Below, one piece after another: positions 34,240 to 46,172 of a stretch of 64,000 nt of DNA. Each line of letters opens with the position of its first letter. Within the stretch, counting starts at the first letter, position 1. The translations under genes were made by a program, and so were the position numbers. Source of the stretch: Chelonoidis abingdonii (taxonomy: Eukaryota > Chordata > Testudines > Testudinidae); the NCBI RefSeq assembly GCF_003597395.2, contig NC_133770.1, positions 207,566,088 through 207,630,087 of the forward strand, read 5' to 3'. The notes under the pieces are model-generated. The model did no database searches and was not told the DNA's origin. It saw only the letters and a list, made by a program, of their open reading frames with translations.

Positions 34240-35812
34240 GTACAATAGATAAGAAACATTGTCTTTACGTCTTATTAGTAACATATGCCAAACTATCTAT
34301 GAAGTGTAAAAGCCATCACTAATTCTTGGGTCTGGCACAACAGGACAATGTTATTACTCTACTGTAGGAACAGTATTAACGAAGGCAGACAAGCACAAAA
34401 GGCACACCAACCAACCACTCAAATACTAGTACTCCCCAGTCACATCCCAGCAAGTACATCTATGCACATACTACCATTATTTTATGCTCTTGCCTGCAAC
34501 TGATCACCATCTCTTTTCAAAAACAAAATACAGTTCTTACTCACATACATACACCTTGCTCTTTCAGTGTTGCATAATTCCACTGAAAAACAAGAGTCTC
34601 CTTAGAAGGATTGAATGAACCAGGGTAAGCTACAGAGGCCATCCCAATGAATCAGTCTATTCAAGGTTAGATAATAGATTAATAAATTATTACACATTAC
34701 CAGAATTTCTTCACTCAGCTGAGTTGTGTGACATTTAATGTCAATCTGATCTGTCATGAAGCATTTCTAAAGATATTTCTATTAATGATGGGCTAAGTGA
34801 TTTTATGTATGGTCCAGCCTACCCAGAGTCCAACTTCACTTTATCCAGTCTCAGCCAGATGTGCCAATATGACCTCAGACTACCAAGTCATAAGTGGATG
34901 ATCTTGGCCCTAAAATGTTTTCTTTAATATATACATTTTATTAATTTCACAACATAATTAAATTGCCACCTCTTAACGTACTTTAAAAATATGGTCCATT
35001 TCACCGGATGTAGTAAGATGGACTAGTTTACTCTTAACCACATATTGATCAAAGTACGTATCTGTACACACACATTGGTATCAGCTGTAAAACAAAAATA
35101 GGTGAAGATGGTGAAGAAAAAGTGAAGAAAAAATCCAGTGTTTTACTATTATAATACAGATTCTTCTCTCTCTCTTCTGACCCCTCCATCCAAACAAACA
35201 CAGCAAAGGAAGTATCAGTTTTCCAATACTTTGAAAATGAAAAACCAACATGTGAAACACTACACAAACACAAAAACATCTTAGAAGTTACCAATTTGAT
35301 TTTTAGGATTTTGCCAAACAGGGGATACACCCTTCCTACTCAAAAGTAAGAAAACAAATTTGAACTGTGTAGAGAAAGTAAGGTGGCTCTAAGTTAGTGA
35401 TATCCTTTTTAAAATACTTGAAATGTCACATAACCCATTTTTCCAAATGAACATCAATCTTAAAAGCCATGCCCCAAATTAAGATATTATTAATATTTAG
35501 TGTATTGGGCATGTTATAATGATTATAAAGCAATGCTTTTTGATATATTTGGTAGAAAGCAGAAACTGCCTTATCATCCAGCACCACTCTCAGAACATAG
35601 AGTGGGAGACTTGTAGAAAATGCCTGCTTCAGTGGACAGAATTTCAAGTTCTCTGAAGCGATTTTTCTTCCCCAACAGAGCATCAGTAGCTGCTGAAAAG
35701 CTCTTCCAATAGGTTACTGGTATAATTATTAAAACACTACTAAATTTGGGGAACATGCATCAACATACATACAAGTCATATTTGCAACCTTTTCAGGGGA
35801 AGATTTATGCAA
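34240..35812. other. Unassigned AT-rich stretch
   Basis: No family or exon is recognised. The minus-strand frames at 35049-35330 and 35426-35683 lack supporting motifs. Confidence 0.4.
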
Positions 35813-35814
35813 AT

Positions 35815-36017
35815 TACACCTCTACCCTGATGTAACATCTCCCGATATAGCACAAATTTGGATATAATGCGGTAAAGCAGTGTTCCGAGGGGGGGGAGGG
35901 TGGCGGTGGCTGTGCACTCCGGCGAATCAAAGCAAGTTTGATATAACGCGGTTTCACTTATAACGCAGTAAGATTTTTTGGCTCCTGAGGACAGCATTAT
36001 ATCAGAGTAGAGGTGTA
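35815..36017. mobile_element. Tigger/pogo-like MITE
   Basis: The ends 'TACACCTCTACCCTGATGTA' and 'TATCAGAGTAGAGGTGTA' are inverted and include the TA target duplication (35815-35816 and 36016-36017). Inner arms with 'gatataacgcggtttcac' style words also pair. About 200 bp, palindromic and non-coding. The TA duplication and the ACCTCTAC-type terminus indicate a Tc1/mariner, Tigger-group element. Confidence 0.88.
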
Positions 36018-36506
36018 GTTCCAGAGTACCCAAATGCAATCCAAATTCTGATTTCATGTACGAAGTCTGGCTCTGACTCTACTATTATAGCACTGTAAAC
36101 TCTTTGCAGATATGGTTGTACAGTGTCTAAGCACTACCACAATACAAACAATACAGAGAATTATCCAGTAGGAGGGTGGGGGACCCACACACAAGAAAAG
36201 AGTCCATTATGAAAAAGTAAATATTCCCACATGACGTTGTTTTGGAAGACAGCCTCAGATGCAAACTGAACTTTACTTAAAAAATGTTAGATTTTTTTTA
36301 ATGACCAAATGCACATAAATCAGCACATTAAGTACCATACAAGTGAAAAAATACATCACTGAACATCACTGAAACCACCACTGCACAATACATATACACT
36401 GTATAAAAATATATGCAATAAAACAAACATACAAGTGTTTCAATAGCACAAGAGCAACAGCAGAAACAAGAATTGCTGTAAGAGTATTTTGTAATTGCTA
36501 TAAGAG

Positions 36507-36923
36507 CACAGGTGCTAGCTTCCTCTGGGCCTCAGTGGTGCTCAAGCTCCCACTCCGCCCCAGGCCCTGCTCCCATCGACCCCCTTCTCCCAACCTTGCC
36601 TCTTGCTGCCCCAGCTGTATCCCAGGCCCTGCCCCCAACCCATACCTTCTCCCAAGCCCCCACCCCTGCCCTGGCTCTTCCTGCCCCCACTTCACCCCTG
36701 CCTACCTCTTCCCGCCCAGTTCTGCCCCCTCCCCGAGCATGCCCTGTACTCACTCCTTCCCCTACCCCGCAGTGCCTCCTGCACACTGTGGAACAGCTGA
36801 TCACAGCGTGTGGGAAGCGCTGGGGGGAGGGGGAGAAACTGGGTGCTGGTGAATGTTAAGCACCCACTAATTTTTTTCCGTGGGTACTCCAGCCTCGGAG
36901 CACGCACAGAACCAGCACCTATG
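36507..36923. mobile_element. Pyrimidine-rich hAT element (417 bp)
   Basis: The termini CACAGGTGCTAG and, inverted, CATAGGTGCTGG are flanked by identical 8-bp duplications 'tataagag' at 36499-36506 and 36924-36931. The interior is very C-rich, with TTCCC and GCCCC words. Six overlapping open frames on both strands come from that composition and are not genes. The element is related to the repeat at 1500-1816. Confidence 0.9.
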
Positions 36924-36931
36924 TATAAGAG

Positions 36932-39900
36932 TAATATTCAATTTGGGGTTGTTTTTTAGTTTGTGTGCAAGTGCACAAGAGTATGTTATAAATATTACAT
37001 TGAAGAAGGTTAGTGTGATCTACAACTGGTGTTTGGGTGGAAAGAGCAGAACAGAGCATGTTTACATACATGTTTCAAGTAACAGGAAGTTATATTACAT
37101 CACCTACACAATTTGGCAGAGGAGATGGGCTATACTGGTAACATATAGCTTACAATTTTGTTAGCAAATATATACATGCCAGTATTTGAATCTAACAGTT
37201 TATTGTAATCTTTCTTGATGTGCTAATTAATTTAATCCTCCTGCACATTCTTTTTCTACTACTGCTGAAATAATAGTGCTAGATACTTTTGAATATATTT
37301 TGCTTGCATTACTGTAAAAAAAATTCTTCAAGCATCTGGAGTTCAAAGTTTAACATTTCTTTAAAAGCTGAGTGCTGTACAGTGAAACCTGTAGTAAGGG
37401 ACTAATCAATGGATTGACAAAAGCTCTTAAAGGAAACCATCTTAATACAGATGGTTCTGATTTTTATTTTGCAGAGGCAAAAAGATAATTTTTAAAAACC
37501 GTTCTTACATAGTAACAAACTAGTATATTAAAATTGCACAGTGGGAGGAACAGCACAATAGCAGAGTCTGTTTGGAACACAAAGCTCTAAACACACTACC
37601 AGCTTTAAGATGCCCTAACTGGACTGACAGGACTAGAGTGAGCTCCAAATGTTTCCCATATAGGTTGTAGAAGTGGCTGAACCTCTAAGTCTCAGAAGGA
37701 TTTATGGCCGTTGTAGCAATGGCAGCCAAAACAGAAGTAATAGCTGCTGGTTATTTAAAGGGTGATGTTGTCACTTCACCTATTTTTAGGTGATCAATAG
37801 ATGCACTAGCAGGTTGTCGCCTACAAAACAAGCTGAACTCTGCTCTGTAGTGACACCATGATGGAAAAAAGAATATAGAGAAAATCTAATGTCTTTTTTT
37901 TTTTAAATCAGCAAATACCAAAAAACAAATACTAAAAATACCTTAATCATAAATCATATGATTACTGCATGGTGTCACTAAGCAGCAGAATTAATGTTAT
38001 TTGGGTGTCTAAATTATGTATTTTCTGCTGTAACATGTTTATATTTCTTTGAATTCCCTGGGTTTGAAATGCTTGATTTTTGGATAATTACAACATCCTA
38101 GAGTCTTTTTTGCCCTTAGGTTACTAATATACATTATAATAATCCATCTTAAGTTTATTTTGGTCCAGGAATAGTAACACATTTGACAAACAAAGGGGGA
38201 GAAGTGAAGGATGTTTCCAAAAGGATCATATGATTATTTTGTTATGTATACTTTTTCCCTGCACTTTTAAAATATATTGTTTCTAAATGAAGTATTCCAC
38301 TCTTGCAAATATGTAAGTTATAAGTGAGGAGATAGGATATGTAAGTGGAAAGTTTAGCTGTGGAATTCATTCTCTCTGGCACTCTGCCAGAGCCTCAGTT
38401 CATTGATCTTCAGTGTTTGGTACAATTAATGTATATCTTTCGCCTAGTTATTCATCAAGGTTGGGGATGTAAATGGATAGGGCTATAAGTGCTCCCTATT
38501 GTAAGTAGTTTAATACGTTCTTGCATGAGATTTGTCATGTGCCTTGATATAACAGATTGAACACACAAAAATTACTACATGTACTTGGGGCTTCCTCATC
38601 TGTGATGTTTATAGCTCATTTTAGGACAAAAAATAGAATGCTTTTAAAATTGTTTCCCTTAGAAGGTGTCTTTAGCCGCCACGCCCTCCAAGTCACACAT
38701 TCCTAGGGATTAATCAGTAAGCATGCAAGAGAGATCTTTAGGGTCCGATAGCCCACTCAACAAAAGTATTTCAGTACTGCAAATACAGACTGAAGTGTAT
38801 TTTAGGTGGATATTTTAGAAAAACCTATTCACGGTTTGGCTTGGCTTGGCACGTTTTTAAGGTAGTTTCAATCTAAAACTGGAAACCCTAGAAATATGGT
38901 ACAACATCTTGCGGCAAAAAAACCTTGTCAAAGATTTTAGGCTACAGTCATCTATCCATTTATTTTTATAAGCATTTGTATTCTTTTTGAAAGGGGTATA
39001 AGTGAAGTTGCGGGTTATTTGCATACAGGTAGTAGAGGCTCCAGTCAAATTTCCAACAAACTAGATAGGGAAACGGAGCTGAACTTGGGATGACAAATAA
39101 AACAGGATGGAAGCTTGCTAACATTTAATGAAACTTTATTTGTCCCATTCCTCCATATATACACCTGTGCTTAGTAATGTAACAGTCGAAATGGGTTGAT
39201 TTAATTTTATCTTATGGCATGTTTGCTCAGCTAAATTAATCTATAAATATTTGTTCTCCTATACTAAAACAATCCTCCCTCATCCCAGCCCCCACCAAAT
39301 GCTGCTCTAGTCTATTGAGATAAATGTGTAACAAATTTCAGGCCTGATAAATTAGATTTTAAGTAATGTTTCCTTTGGCTGCCATCAGTAAAATTTACAG
39401 CATGCGTTAATTTACAATTATCTTTTTTGTATGGTTAGTTCCGGTCAGTCAATCATATTGCTTCACCAGTGAATTTATCTAAAAAACAATTCTCCATAAT
39501 GTTCACTCAGAATTTTATAAAGAGTGTCAAACAGCAATTTACCAAGAGTACACTGTCTGCACCAATGCAGTGTTCACTGTAAATGGTAGTTTTAAAAAGA
39601 ACTATCAATCGCATTTGTTTTTGTTACTCCAGTACTTGTGAAGTAATATAAAATTCCAGTGATGAGAACTGAACGGCCTAGGTTGCAACGTTAAGTCGTT
39701 CTGACTATAAATTCCACACTTACATCTTTGCAAGGCTGTTTATCTCACCCATCCTATTTGCTTTGGCCATATTTATATTTCATATATGATTAACAGTTTT
39801 TTCATCAAAAAGGGTGGCTAAATAGATTGTGTGTCTGAGATACAAAATTTTTACAGTTTTACCAGACTGCTTAATATTTGTCAAATTTCAGGAGCTGGAA

Positions 39901-39935
39901 CAGGTGGATAAACACACAGGTAAATAAGTTTTTTT
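36932..39935. other. Unassigned AT-rich stretch
   Basis: No repeat family or exon is recognised in 3 kb. Only short simple runs occur. Confidence 0.4.
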
Positions 39936-39939
39936 TAAA

Positions 39940-41130
39940 AAATCAACAAAGTAGAAGAAATGAGGATGCTGAGTGGAATAAACAAATATTATTAAGAAGA
40001 GACAGTGTAGATTAAAAATTGGTTAAAGTTCAAGGAGGTGGTAAAGGAGGCATTAATACAGATTCGCACAACTCAACCTAAAACCAATGTGGCTGAGTGA
40101 ACAATTGCTTGTTAAGTGTGAACAGAAAAGCTATAAGGAACATAAGTAGTAATGCAGGTAATATAGAAGAGGTTATTCAAAGAAAACAGCCTAAATAGTT
40201 ATGGTTAAGATATTTTTAACAAATACTAGAATGACTGAAAATTAAAGGAGAATTAGGGATGGCTTTAGTAGGACTGTAAAATAAAGAGTTAATGGTTACT
40301 CAAAAAGAAATTACTAAATAGAATATTTGCATCAGTATTTGATAAGGGCAATATTAACATTAGAGCCATTTAACTGTGGTTTCTTTGCAAAATATAATGA
40401 GCATGCAGATTACTAAACAGTTGATATTAAGTATTTACATAGGTTAGGGACAGACAAAATACTGGATAGTGATTACGTGTGCTACAAAGTTAGGGCCTGT
40501 TCCAACTCCCATGGACATCAGTGGAAGGACTCCCACTGATTTCAGTGGGAGCTGGATTGGGCCCTTTAACAATAGCTGAACAATATATTGTAAACAAACT
40601 AGGTGATTGAAAAAAAGGCAGAGTGCATTTTGCCAAAGGTGTTTCAAGAGTGGGTGGGAGTGGGAGGAGAATTAAACCCAGCATACGTACTTGGAAAAAT
40701 TAATATGCTATCCACAAGCATAGCAACATTAATATGCTATCCACAAGCATAGCAACATTATCCATGACAAAAAAGGAAAAATCTTTGTAAATGTGTCGTT
40801 AGCATAGATTTATGTACAGTCATTCATGTCAGACTTATTTTTGTATAAAAGTAATTATGAACCTACATACATGGGAGCCTGTAGAATTTTTTTTTTTTAA
40901 ACTGAAAGTTTCTCATAGTGGATTATGGGATATACTTTCTAGATACGAATGAATAATAAAATTTGTCAGTGTGTTTTTAATATGTAGTCCAAAGACAAAG
41001 GGTCACAAATTAAAAGTTTGTATCCTTTCTGGAATTCTGGGATGGTATCCTATAGGGCTCTGTAGGCCAACTCATGGCAAGATCTTGAACACCTGAAGCC
41101 ACCAATGTTGTCAATAACTGTTGATGCTCA
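39940..41130 (+). mobile_element. Very old CR1/L3-like LINE remnant
   Basis: Scattered words follow the order of a CR1-type RT region: 'aaagaaattactaaatag' with 'atttgcatcagtatttg' near 40300-40340, 'tcatgtcagacttattt' near 40825 and 'gggatggtatcctatagg' near 41038. No frame survives. The assignment is by collinear resemblance only. Confidence 0.45.
40701..40758 (+). repeat. Exact 29-bp tandem duplication
   Basis: Two adjacent identical 29-bp units (40701-40729 and 40730-40758), each starting 'taatatgctatcc', lie within the old LINE remnant. The identity indicates a recent slippage or repair duplication. Confidence 0.95.
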
Positions 41131-41134
41131 GAAC

Positions 41135-42190
41135 CTCTCAGGATTTGATATATATAGTGTGTGTGGGAAGTCCACCAATAAATAGAGTAATTGTTTAGTT
41201 AAGTATATCCAATATTGGTTACATCATCACATATTCATCGCATCTTGTCCATGCTTAAAGTTAGGTGGGCTATTTCTATTTGTGGTCTTATTTAAAGCAA
41301 AATCAAAAGTTTATTAGCCTCTACTACATTTAAAATCACTTCAAAATAGTCTTAAGGTAGACCTGCTACAAGTTTCCTGACTAGGTTTTGAAAGACAGCA
41401 CCTCTCCTTCCCTCCCCCATGAGAAATGGCTGACAGCAGGCACCAAAGGAATCTGGCTTCTGCTGGTGTTGTGGGTGAGGTCCACATCAAAACAGTTGAT
41501 CAGGTTTCATGAAAGCTCCTTTCACTAACACCAGGCCAGAATTAGTTGCATGGCACTGGGAGTAAGGTTCGTTTCCCCCCCCCGCCCCCCCAATGAATAT
41601 GTTGAGGGAGGTGGGACTAACTGTACAGAAAGAACCAGGCAGAAGTGTTCCTAGCAAAAAATCTTAGGAACATCCAAGGACAGAAACTTAGGCTGAGATT
41701 TATGTTCTATTACAAAATACAGCCAAGCTCTAAGAAGTGGGTTCACTTGAACATTAACTTAGAGTTTGAAACTTCTCGTTAATACAAGGTAGGTACTCGG
41801 TCCTTTCACAACTACTTTACTGTGAAGAAAGGAGATTTCAATTTAGTATCTTTCAAGAGTGCTGAATTCTCTTAAACATACAAACCTTCAAAACAGTGGA
41901 AAATTTACAGTTAATAGGTGAATAAATCACTTTAATAGAAGCATTTTATGGAAATTTTGTTTTGTATTGAACTTAGTGGTTGCAGTCTAAATAATTTTTC
42001 AAAGGAGGCTTTGAACTTCATACAATATGACATCATAATGGAACCACTTAATGATGAAGCAAGAACACCCATTGTTGGGACACCCAAAATGCCAGTGTCA
42101 CTCCACCTACAAGCCTGAATTTTCTTGGTTTTGATGGGCTTAAGTTTAGCCACAATTTTTAAAAAGAGCAAATTGTAGAATGATGACAAA
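41135..42190. other. Unassigned stretch
   Basis: Nothing is recognised apart from a C-run at about 41574-41590. Confidence 0.4.
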
Positions 42191-42191
42191 T

Positions 42192-43023
42192 GTGTAAAGT
42201 AAACCAAGTCCAAATCCCATCGAAGGCAGGAAGTTGTGCAATATATTATCTCTTAAGTTCCATGGCTAAAAACAGCCCTGAATGAAATTTCTGGACTGAA
42301 GAGAATATGCAAGCTGTTACAACCACTGAGTAGTTACAGCTGACATTTCAACCCAAATCCATAACTTCTACTTTTTCAATTGCTCAAGTCCAGACTTCCT
42401 AGCAACACAGAATGAAAAACATTCATCAAACTATAAAAAACAGTTTGAAAGCTTCAGTGAATTGCCCAATGGTATAACTTTCAAGACTAACTCATTAAAC
42501 CTTTTCAGGATTTTTTGCTTTTAAACAGAATGTAAAAGCAGTGAACAAAACAATTATCAATACGAAGGTTTTTTTGTCATTGGACAATCCACTGAACATG
42601 CAGCAACATGCCGAGTTTAGCATATATACTTTTATTGACGGCTGTAATGGACAGTTTTCTGCTTAAGTATTATTGTCCAAAGGTAAAAAAAATATATATA
42701 TAACACTTCCCTAAGTTAACATCATGTAGTTTCTCTCTCTTCATTGCTAATTAACAGTACATCTGAGTATAACTATAAGCCTTTACAACATTCCAGACAA
42801 CTAGTCACACTTCGTTACTAAAAAACATAAGAGCACTTAAGTCTCAAACCTGTGAGGCAGGACAGTATATCCGTATGTCGGAAGGTAAACTAAAGGAGAG
42901 AGGTTAACTAAGGCCACGTCTACACTACGGGATAATATCGAATTAGCTAAAATCAGTTTTATAAAACTGATATTATAAATTCGATTTCATGCGGCCACAC
43001 TAGGCACAGTAATTCGGCGTTGC
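42192..43023 (+). repeat. Left arm of large inverted repeat
   Basis: This 832-bp arm comprises about 720 bp of non-element flank followed by 112 bp of Harbinger-type terminus starting at 42912. Its reverse complement occurs at 44581-45397. By eye the arms are highly similar, and the differences are dominated by one-base gaps, many in homopolymers. Spacer 43024-44580. Confidence 0.92.
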
Positions 43024-43090
43024 CTCTCTGCAGAATTTTTGAATTACATTTCGTTTGCACAGCGTGGAGCTCTGACCAGCACGGGTGGCG

Positions 43091-43261
43091 ATGCAGTCCA
43101 ATAAATCCAAAGAGCTCCAAACATGGACCAATACGGAGATACTAGATCTGATCGCTGTATGGGGAGACAAATCTTTGTATCAGAGCTCCATTACAGAACA
43201 CGAAATACCAAAGCGTTTGAAAAAAAATCTCCAGGATACACAGCGCTGCGTGAAAGCGTAA
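43091..43261 (+). pseudogene. Myb/SANT-like DNA-binding protein remnant of Harbinger
   Basis: A 56-codon frame from ATG 43091 to TAA 43259-43261 includes 'WTNTEILDLIAVWGD'. This resembles the start of the trihelix Myb/SANT-like domain encoded as the accessory DNA-binding protein of Harbinger elements. The rest of the domain is missing, and no transposase is present. It is on the + strand, opposite to the outer termini, which supports an inversion of the interior. Confidence 0.6.
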
Positions 43262-44580
43262 CGGGAACCAGAGGCATCAATGGACGCTCATGATGGAGGG
43301 TTACTGAGGATCCAGCTATCCCACATCCACAGCAGTCTCTGAAAAGTATTGCATTCTTGTGCTAGACTCCCATGTCTGTAGGTTCAAACACAGTGTCTGC
43401 ATGGTTCAGGGAATAGTCTCATCTCCCCGCCCCCCGTGAAAGAAAAGGGAAAGGAAATCATTCTCTTGACTTCTTTCATTTCACCCTATGTGTACTGAAT
43501 GCTGCTGGTAGACCGCGATGCAGCAGTGAAGAGAGGTAATCCGCTCCTCTCCCTCCTGGTGGTAGACGGTGCAATATGACTGATATCCGTTGTCGCCATC
43601 AGCCCATGAGTGCTCCTGGCTGGCCTCAGGTGAGGCTGGCGGGGGCGCCTGGGTAAAATGGAATGTCTCCCAGTTACTCCCAGTAGATGGTACAGAACGG
43701 CTGGTACCGTCTTCATCATAGCAACTGGGGGCTGAGCTTCATCAGCCCCTCCCTTTCCTGGTGAAAGAAAGATTCTGTACTGGCTGGACTGTCATAGCCC
43801 GGGAGGCGTGCCTCCCCTCATTTTATCTCACTAACAAGTCTCTGTTCCTTATTCCTGATTCTTAATAATTTCATGACACACATCGGGGGGACACTGTCAC
43901 GGAGCCCAGGAAGGTGGGGAGGAGGAAGCAACGGTGGGGTTTGTTGCAGGGGCACCCCTGTGAAACTGACACGAGCAGCTGTGCTCTGATACACTGGTCC
44001 TTAATACACTTGCCCTTATTCTAGGCAGGAACTGACTCTATTTTAGAACTCTAAGGGAGGGATTGAGTCAGTCCCAATGAGTCAATCCCAATTTTGCTTT
44101 AGTTGCACCCGGCGATTTCAGCCAGAGGGCACTCATGATAGCAGCGGACAGTACAGAGGGGGAGAGAGAACTGTCATTTCATTGCCGTTTCTCCGGCAGT
44201 AGACGGTACAGAACGACCGGTAACCATCTCTGCTATCATGTGCAAAGCAAGTGAAGCTGCTCTGTGAGCGCTGGAGTATCGCCTCTCTCCGCGCAATCCA
44301 GTACACACATGGTGCCGGGAAAAAAAAAAAGCTGAATGGGCTCCATGTGTCCGTTCTGGCGTCCGCAGGGCAATCAGGGAAACAGCGCGAAAGATGTTGT
44401 CAGCGATGTTTCCCGGAGGAAGGATGATGACGACTTTTACCCAGAACCCACCGCGACAATAATGATTCAACTCAGAATTCCAAAGGGCGGGGAGGGGACA
44501 CTGCGGGAACTATGGGATAGCCTCGGAAGAGCTACCACCAATGCAATGCTTCAGAAATGACGTAGCCCGAACCATGATGC

Positions 44581-45397
44581 GCAACGCCGAATTACTGTGC
44601 CTATGTGGCGCATGGAAATCGGAATTTTAAATATCATTTTATAAAACTGATTTTAGCTAATTCGATATTATCCCGTAGTGTAGACGTGGCCTTAGTTAAC
44701 CTCTCTCCTTTAGTTTACCTTCCGACATACGGAATATACTGTCCTGCCTCACAGGTTGAGACTTAAGTGCTCTTTATGTTTTTAGTAACGAATGTGACTA
44801 GTTGTCTGGAATGTTGTAAAGGCTTATAGTTACTAGATGTCGTAATTAGCAATGAAGAGAGAGAAACTACATGATGTTAACTTAGGAAGTGTTATATTAT
44901 ATATTTTTTACCTTGGACAATAATACTTAAGCAGAAAACTGTCCATTACAGCCGTCAATAAAGTATATATGCTAAACTCGGCATGTTCTGCGTCCATTTC
45001 TGGATTGTCCAATGACAAAAAACCTTCGTATTGATAATGTTTTTTGTTCACTGCTTTTACATGTCTGTTAAAAAGCAAAAACCTGAAAAGGTTTAATGAG
45101 TTAGTCCTGAGAAGTTAACCATTGGGCAATTCACTGAAGCTTTCAACTGTTTTTATAGTTTGATGAATGTTTTCATTCTGTGTTCTAGGAAGTCTGGACT
45201 TGAGCAATTGAAAAGTAGAAGTTATGGTATTGGTTGAAATGTCAGCTGTAACATACTCGTGGTTGTTAACAGCTTGCATATTCTCTTCCAGTCCAGAAAT
45301 TTCATTCAGGGCTGTTTTTAGCCATGGAACTTAGAGAAAATTAATATTTGCACAACTTCCTGCCTTCGATGGGAATTTGACTTGGTTTACTTACACT
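44581..45397 (-). repeat. Right arm of large inverted repeat
   Basis: This is the reverse complement of 42192-43023. It includes the Harbinger terminus (to 44691), TTA at 44692-44694 (reverse of the TAA flank), and about 700 bp copied from the left flank. It stops at 'ggtttacttacac', where the opposite Harbinger end begins. Confidence 0.92.
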
Positions 45398-45783
45398 GGG
45401 CTTTTCCTGTTTACCTGCCCGCTGCATCCGAGTTCAGATTGCTGTCCAGAGCGGTCAGTGGTGCACTGCGGGATACCGCCCAGAGGCCAATAACGTCGAT
45501 TTCCGTCCACACTAACCGTAATCCGATATGTTAATATCGAATTTAGCACTACTCTCGTCGGGGTGGAGTACAGAAATCGATTTAAAGAGCCCTTTATAGC
45601 AATATAAAGGGCGTTGTAATGTGGACGGGTACAGCGTTAAATCGATTTAACGCTTTTTAAATCGATTTAAACGCGTAGTGTAGACCAGGCCTAACTCACC
45701 TAAAGTCACACAAGATAGAGACAGAGTTTAAAACACTATGTATTATCTTTCAATTTATTTCCAGGATGGTCATTATAGTTTGT

Positions 45784-45996
45784 GAAGAGGAGGTTACTCA
45801 CCTTGTGCAGTAACTGACGTTCTTCGAGATGAGTGTCCCTGTGGGTGCTCCACTCTAGGTGTCAGTGCGCCCCTGTGCCTTTGATCGGAGATTTTTTACA
45901 GCAGTACTCCTACTGGCCACGCATGCTTAGAACCTGTCACTCATTCTGAGTGTGTTATTAGAGAGCATGCGCGGTCGGTACCCTCAGTTCCTTCTC
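45784..45996. repeat. DIRS inverted terminal repeat, left
   Basis: It is complementary to 51420-51596 from 'gttcttcgagatg' through 'ccctcagttccttct'. About 45 bp beyond the shared part ('gaggaggttactcacc' to 'cagtaactga') is unique to this end. That asymmetry is normal for DIRS terminal repeats. The outer end also contains GGTGAGTAA on the minus strand, a strong splice-donor-like word. Confidence 0.9.
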
Positions 45997-46045
45997 TACA
46001 ACGGAGGCTACCCCAACTCCGAAGTAGAAGGGAGGAGGGTGAGTA

Positions 46046-46158
46046 GTGGAGCACCCACAGGGACACTCATCTTGAAGAACATCAGTTACTGCACAAGGTG
46101 AGTAACCTCCTCTTCTTCGAGAGAGATGTTGCTGTGGGTGCTCCACTCTAGGTGACTT
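46046..46158. repeat. DIRS internal complementary region
   Basis: Here the outermost part of one terminal repeat (46046-46113, complementary to 45784-45858) is joined directly to a copy complementary to the outermost part of the other (46114-46158, against 51553-51596). This head-to-head junction is the classic DIRS internal complementary region, thought to template end completion and circle formation. Confidence 0.85.
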
Positions 46159-46172
46159 CAAAGCAGTGCATC

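Larger units (their letters stand above)
42912..45691 (-). mobile_element. Harbinger-type element with internal rearrangement
   Basis: The outer termini are GGCCACGTCTACACTACG (from 42912) and, inverted, GGCCTGGTCTACACTACG (ending 45691). Both are flanked by TAA (42909-42911 and 45692-45694), the 3-bp target duplication of PIF/Harbinger. Inside are a 1.56-kb interior, a second inner terminus at 44580-44691, an inverted copy of the left host flank (44692-45397) and about 295 bp of the other element end. The interior has 'ggtagacggtgc' and 'cagtagacggtacagaacg' type words seen in turtle Harbinger MITEs. Orientation is by the outer ends. Confidence 0.75.

Noticed and set aside
36512..36859. Several overlapping 65-115 codon frames on both strands, proline-rich
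   Set aside because: All lie inside a bounded 417-bp hAT element with C-rich sequence. Frames open in many phases at once are a composition effect.
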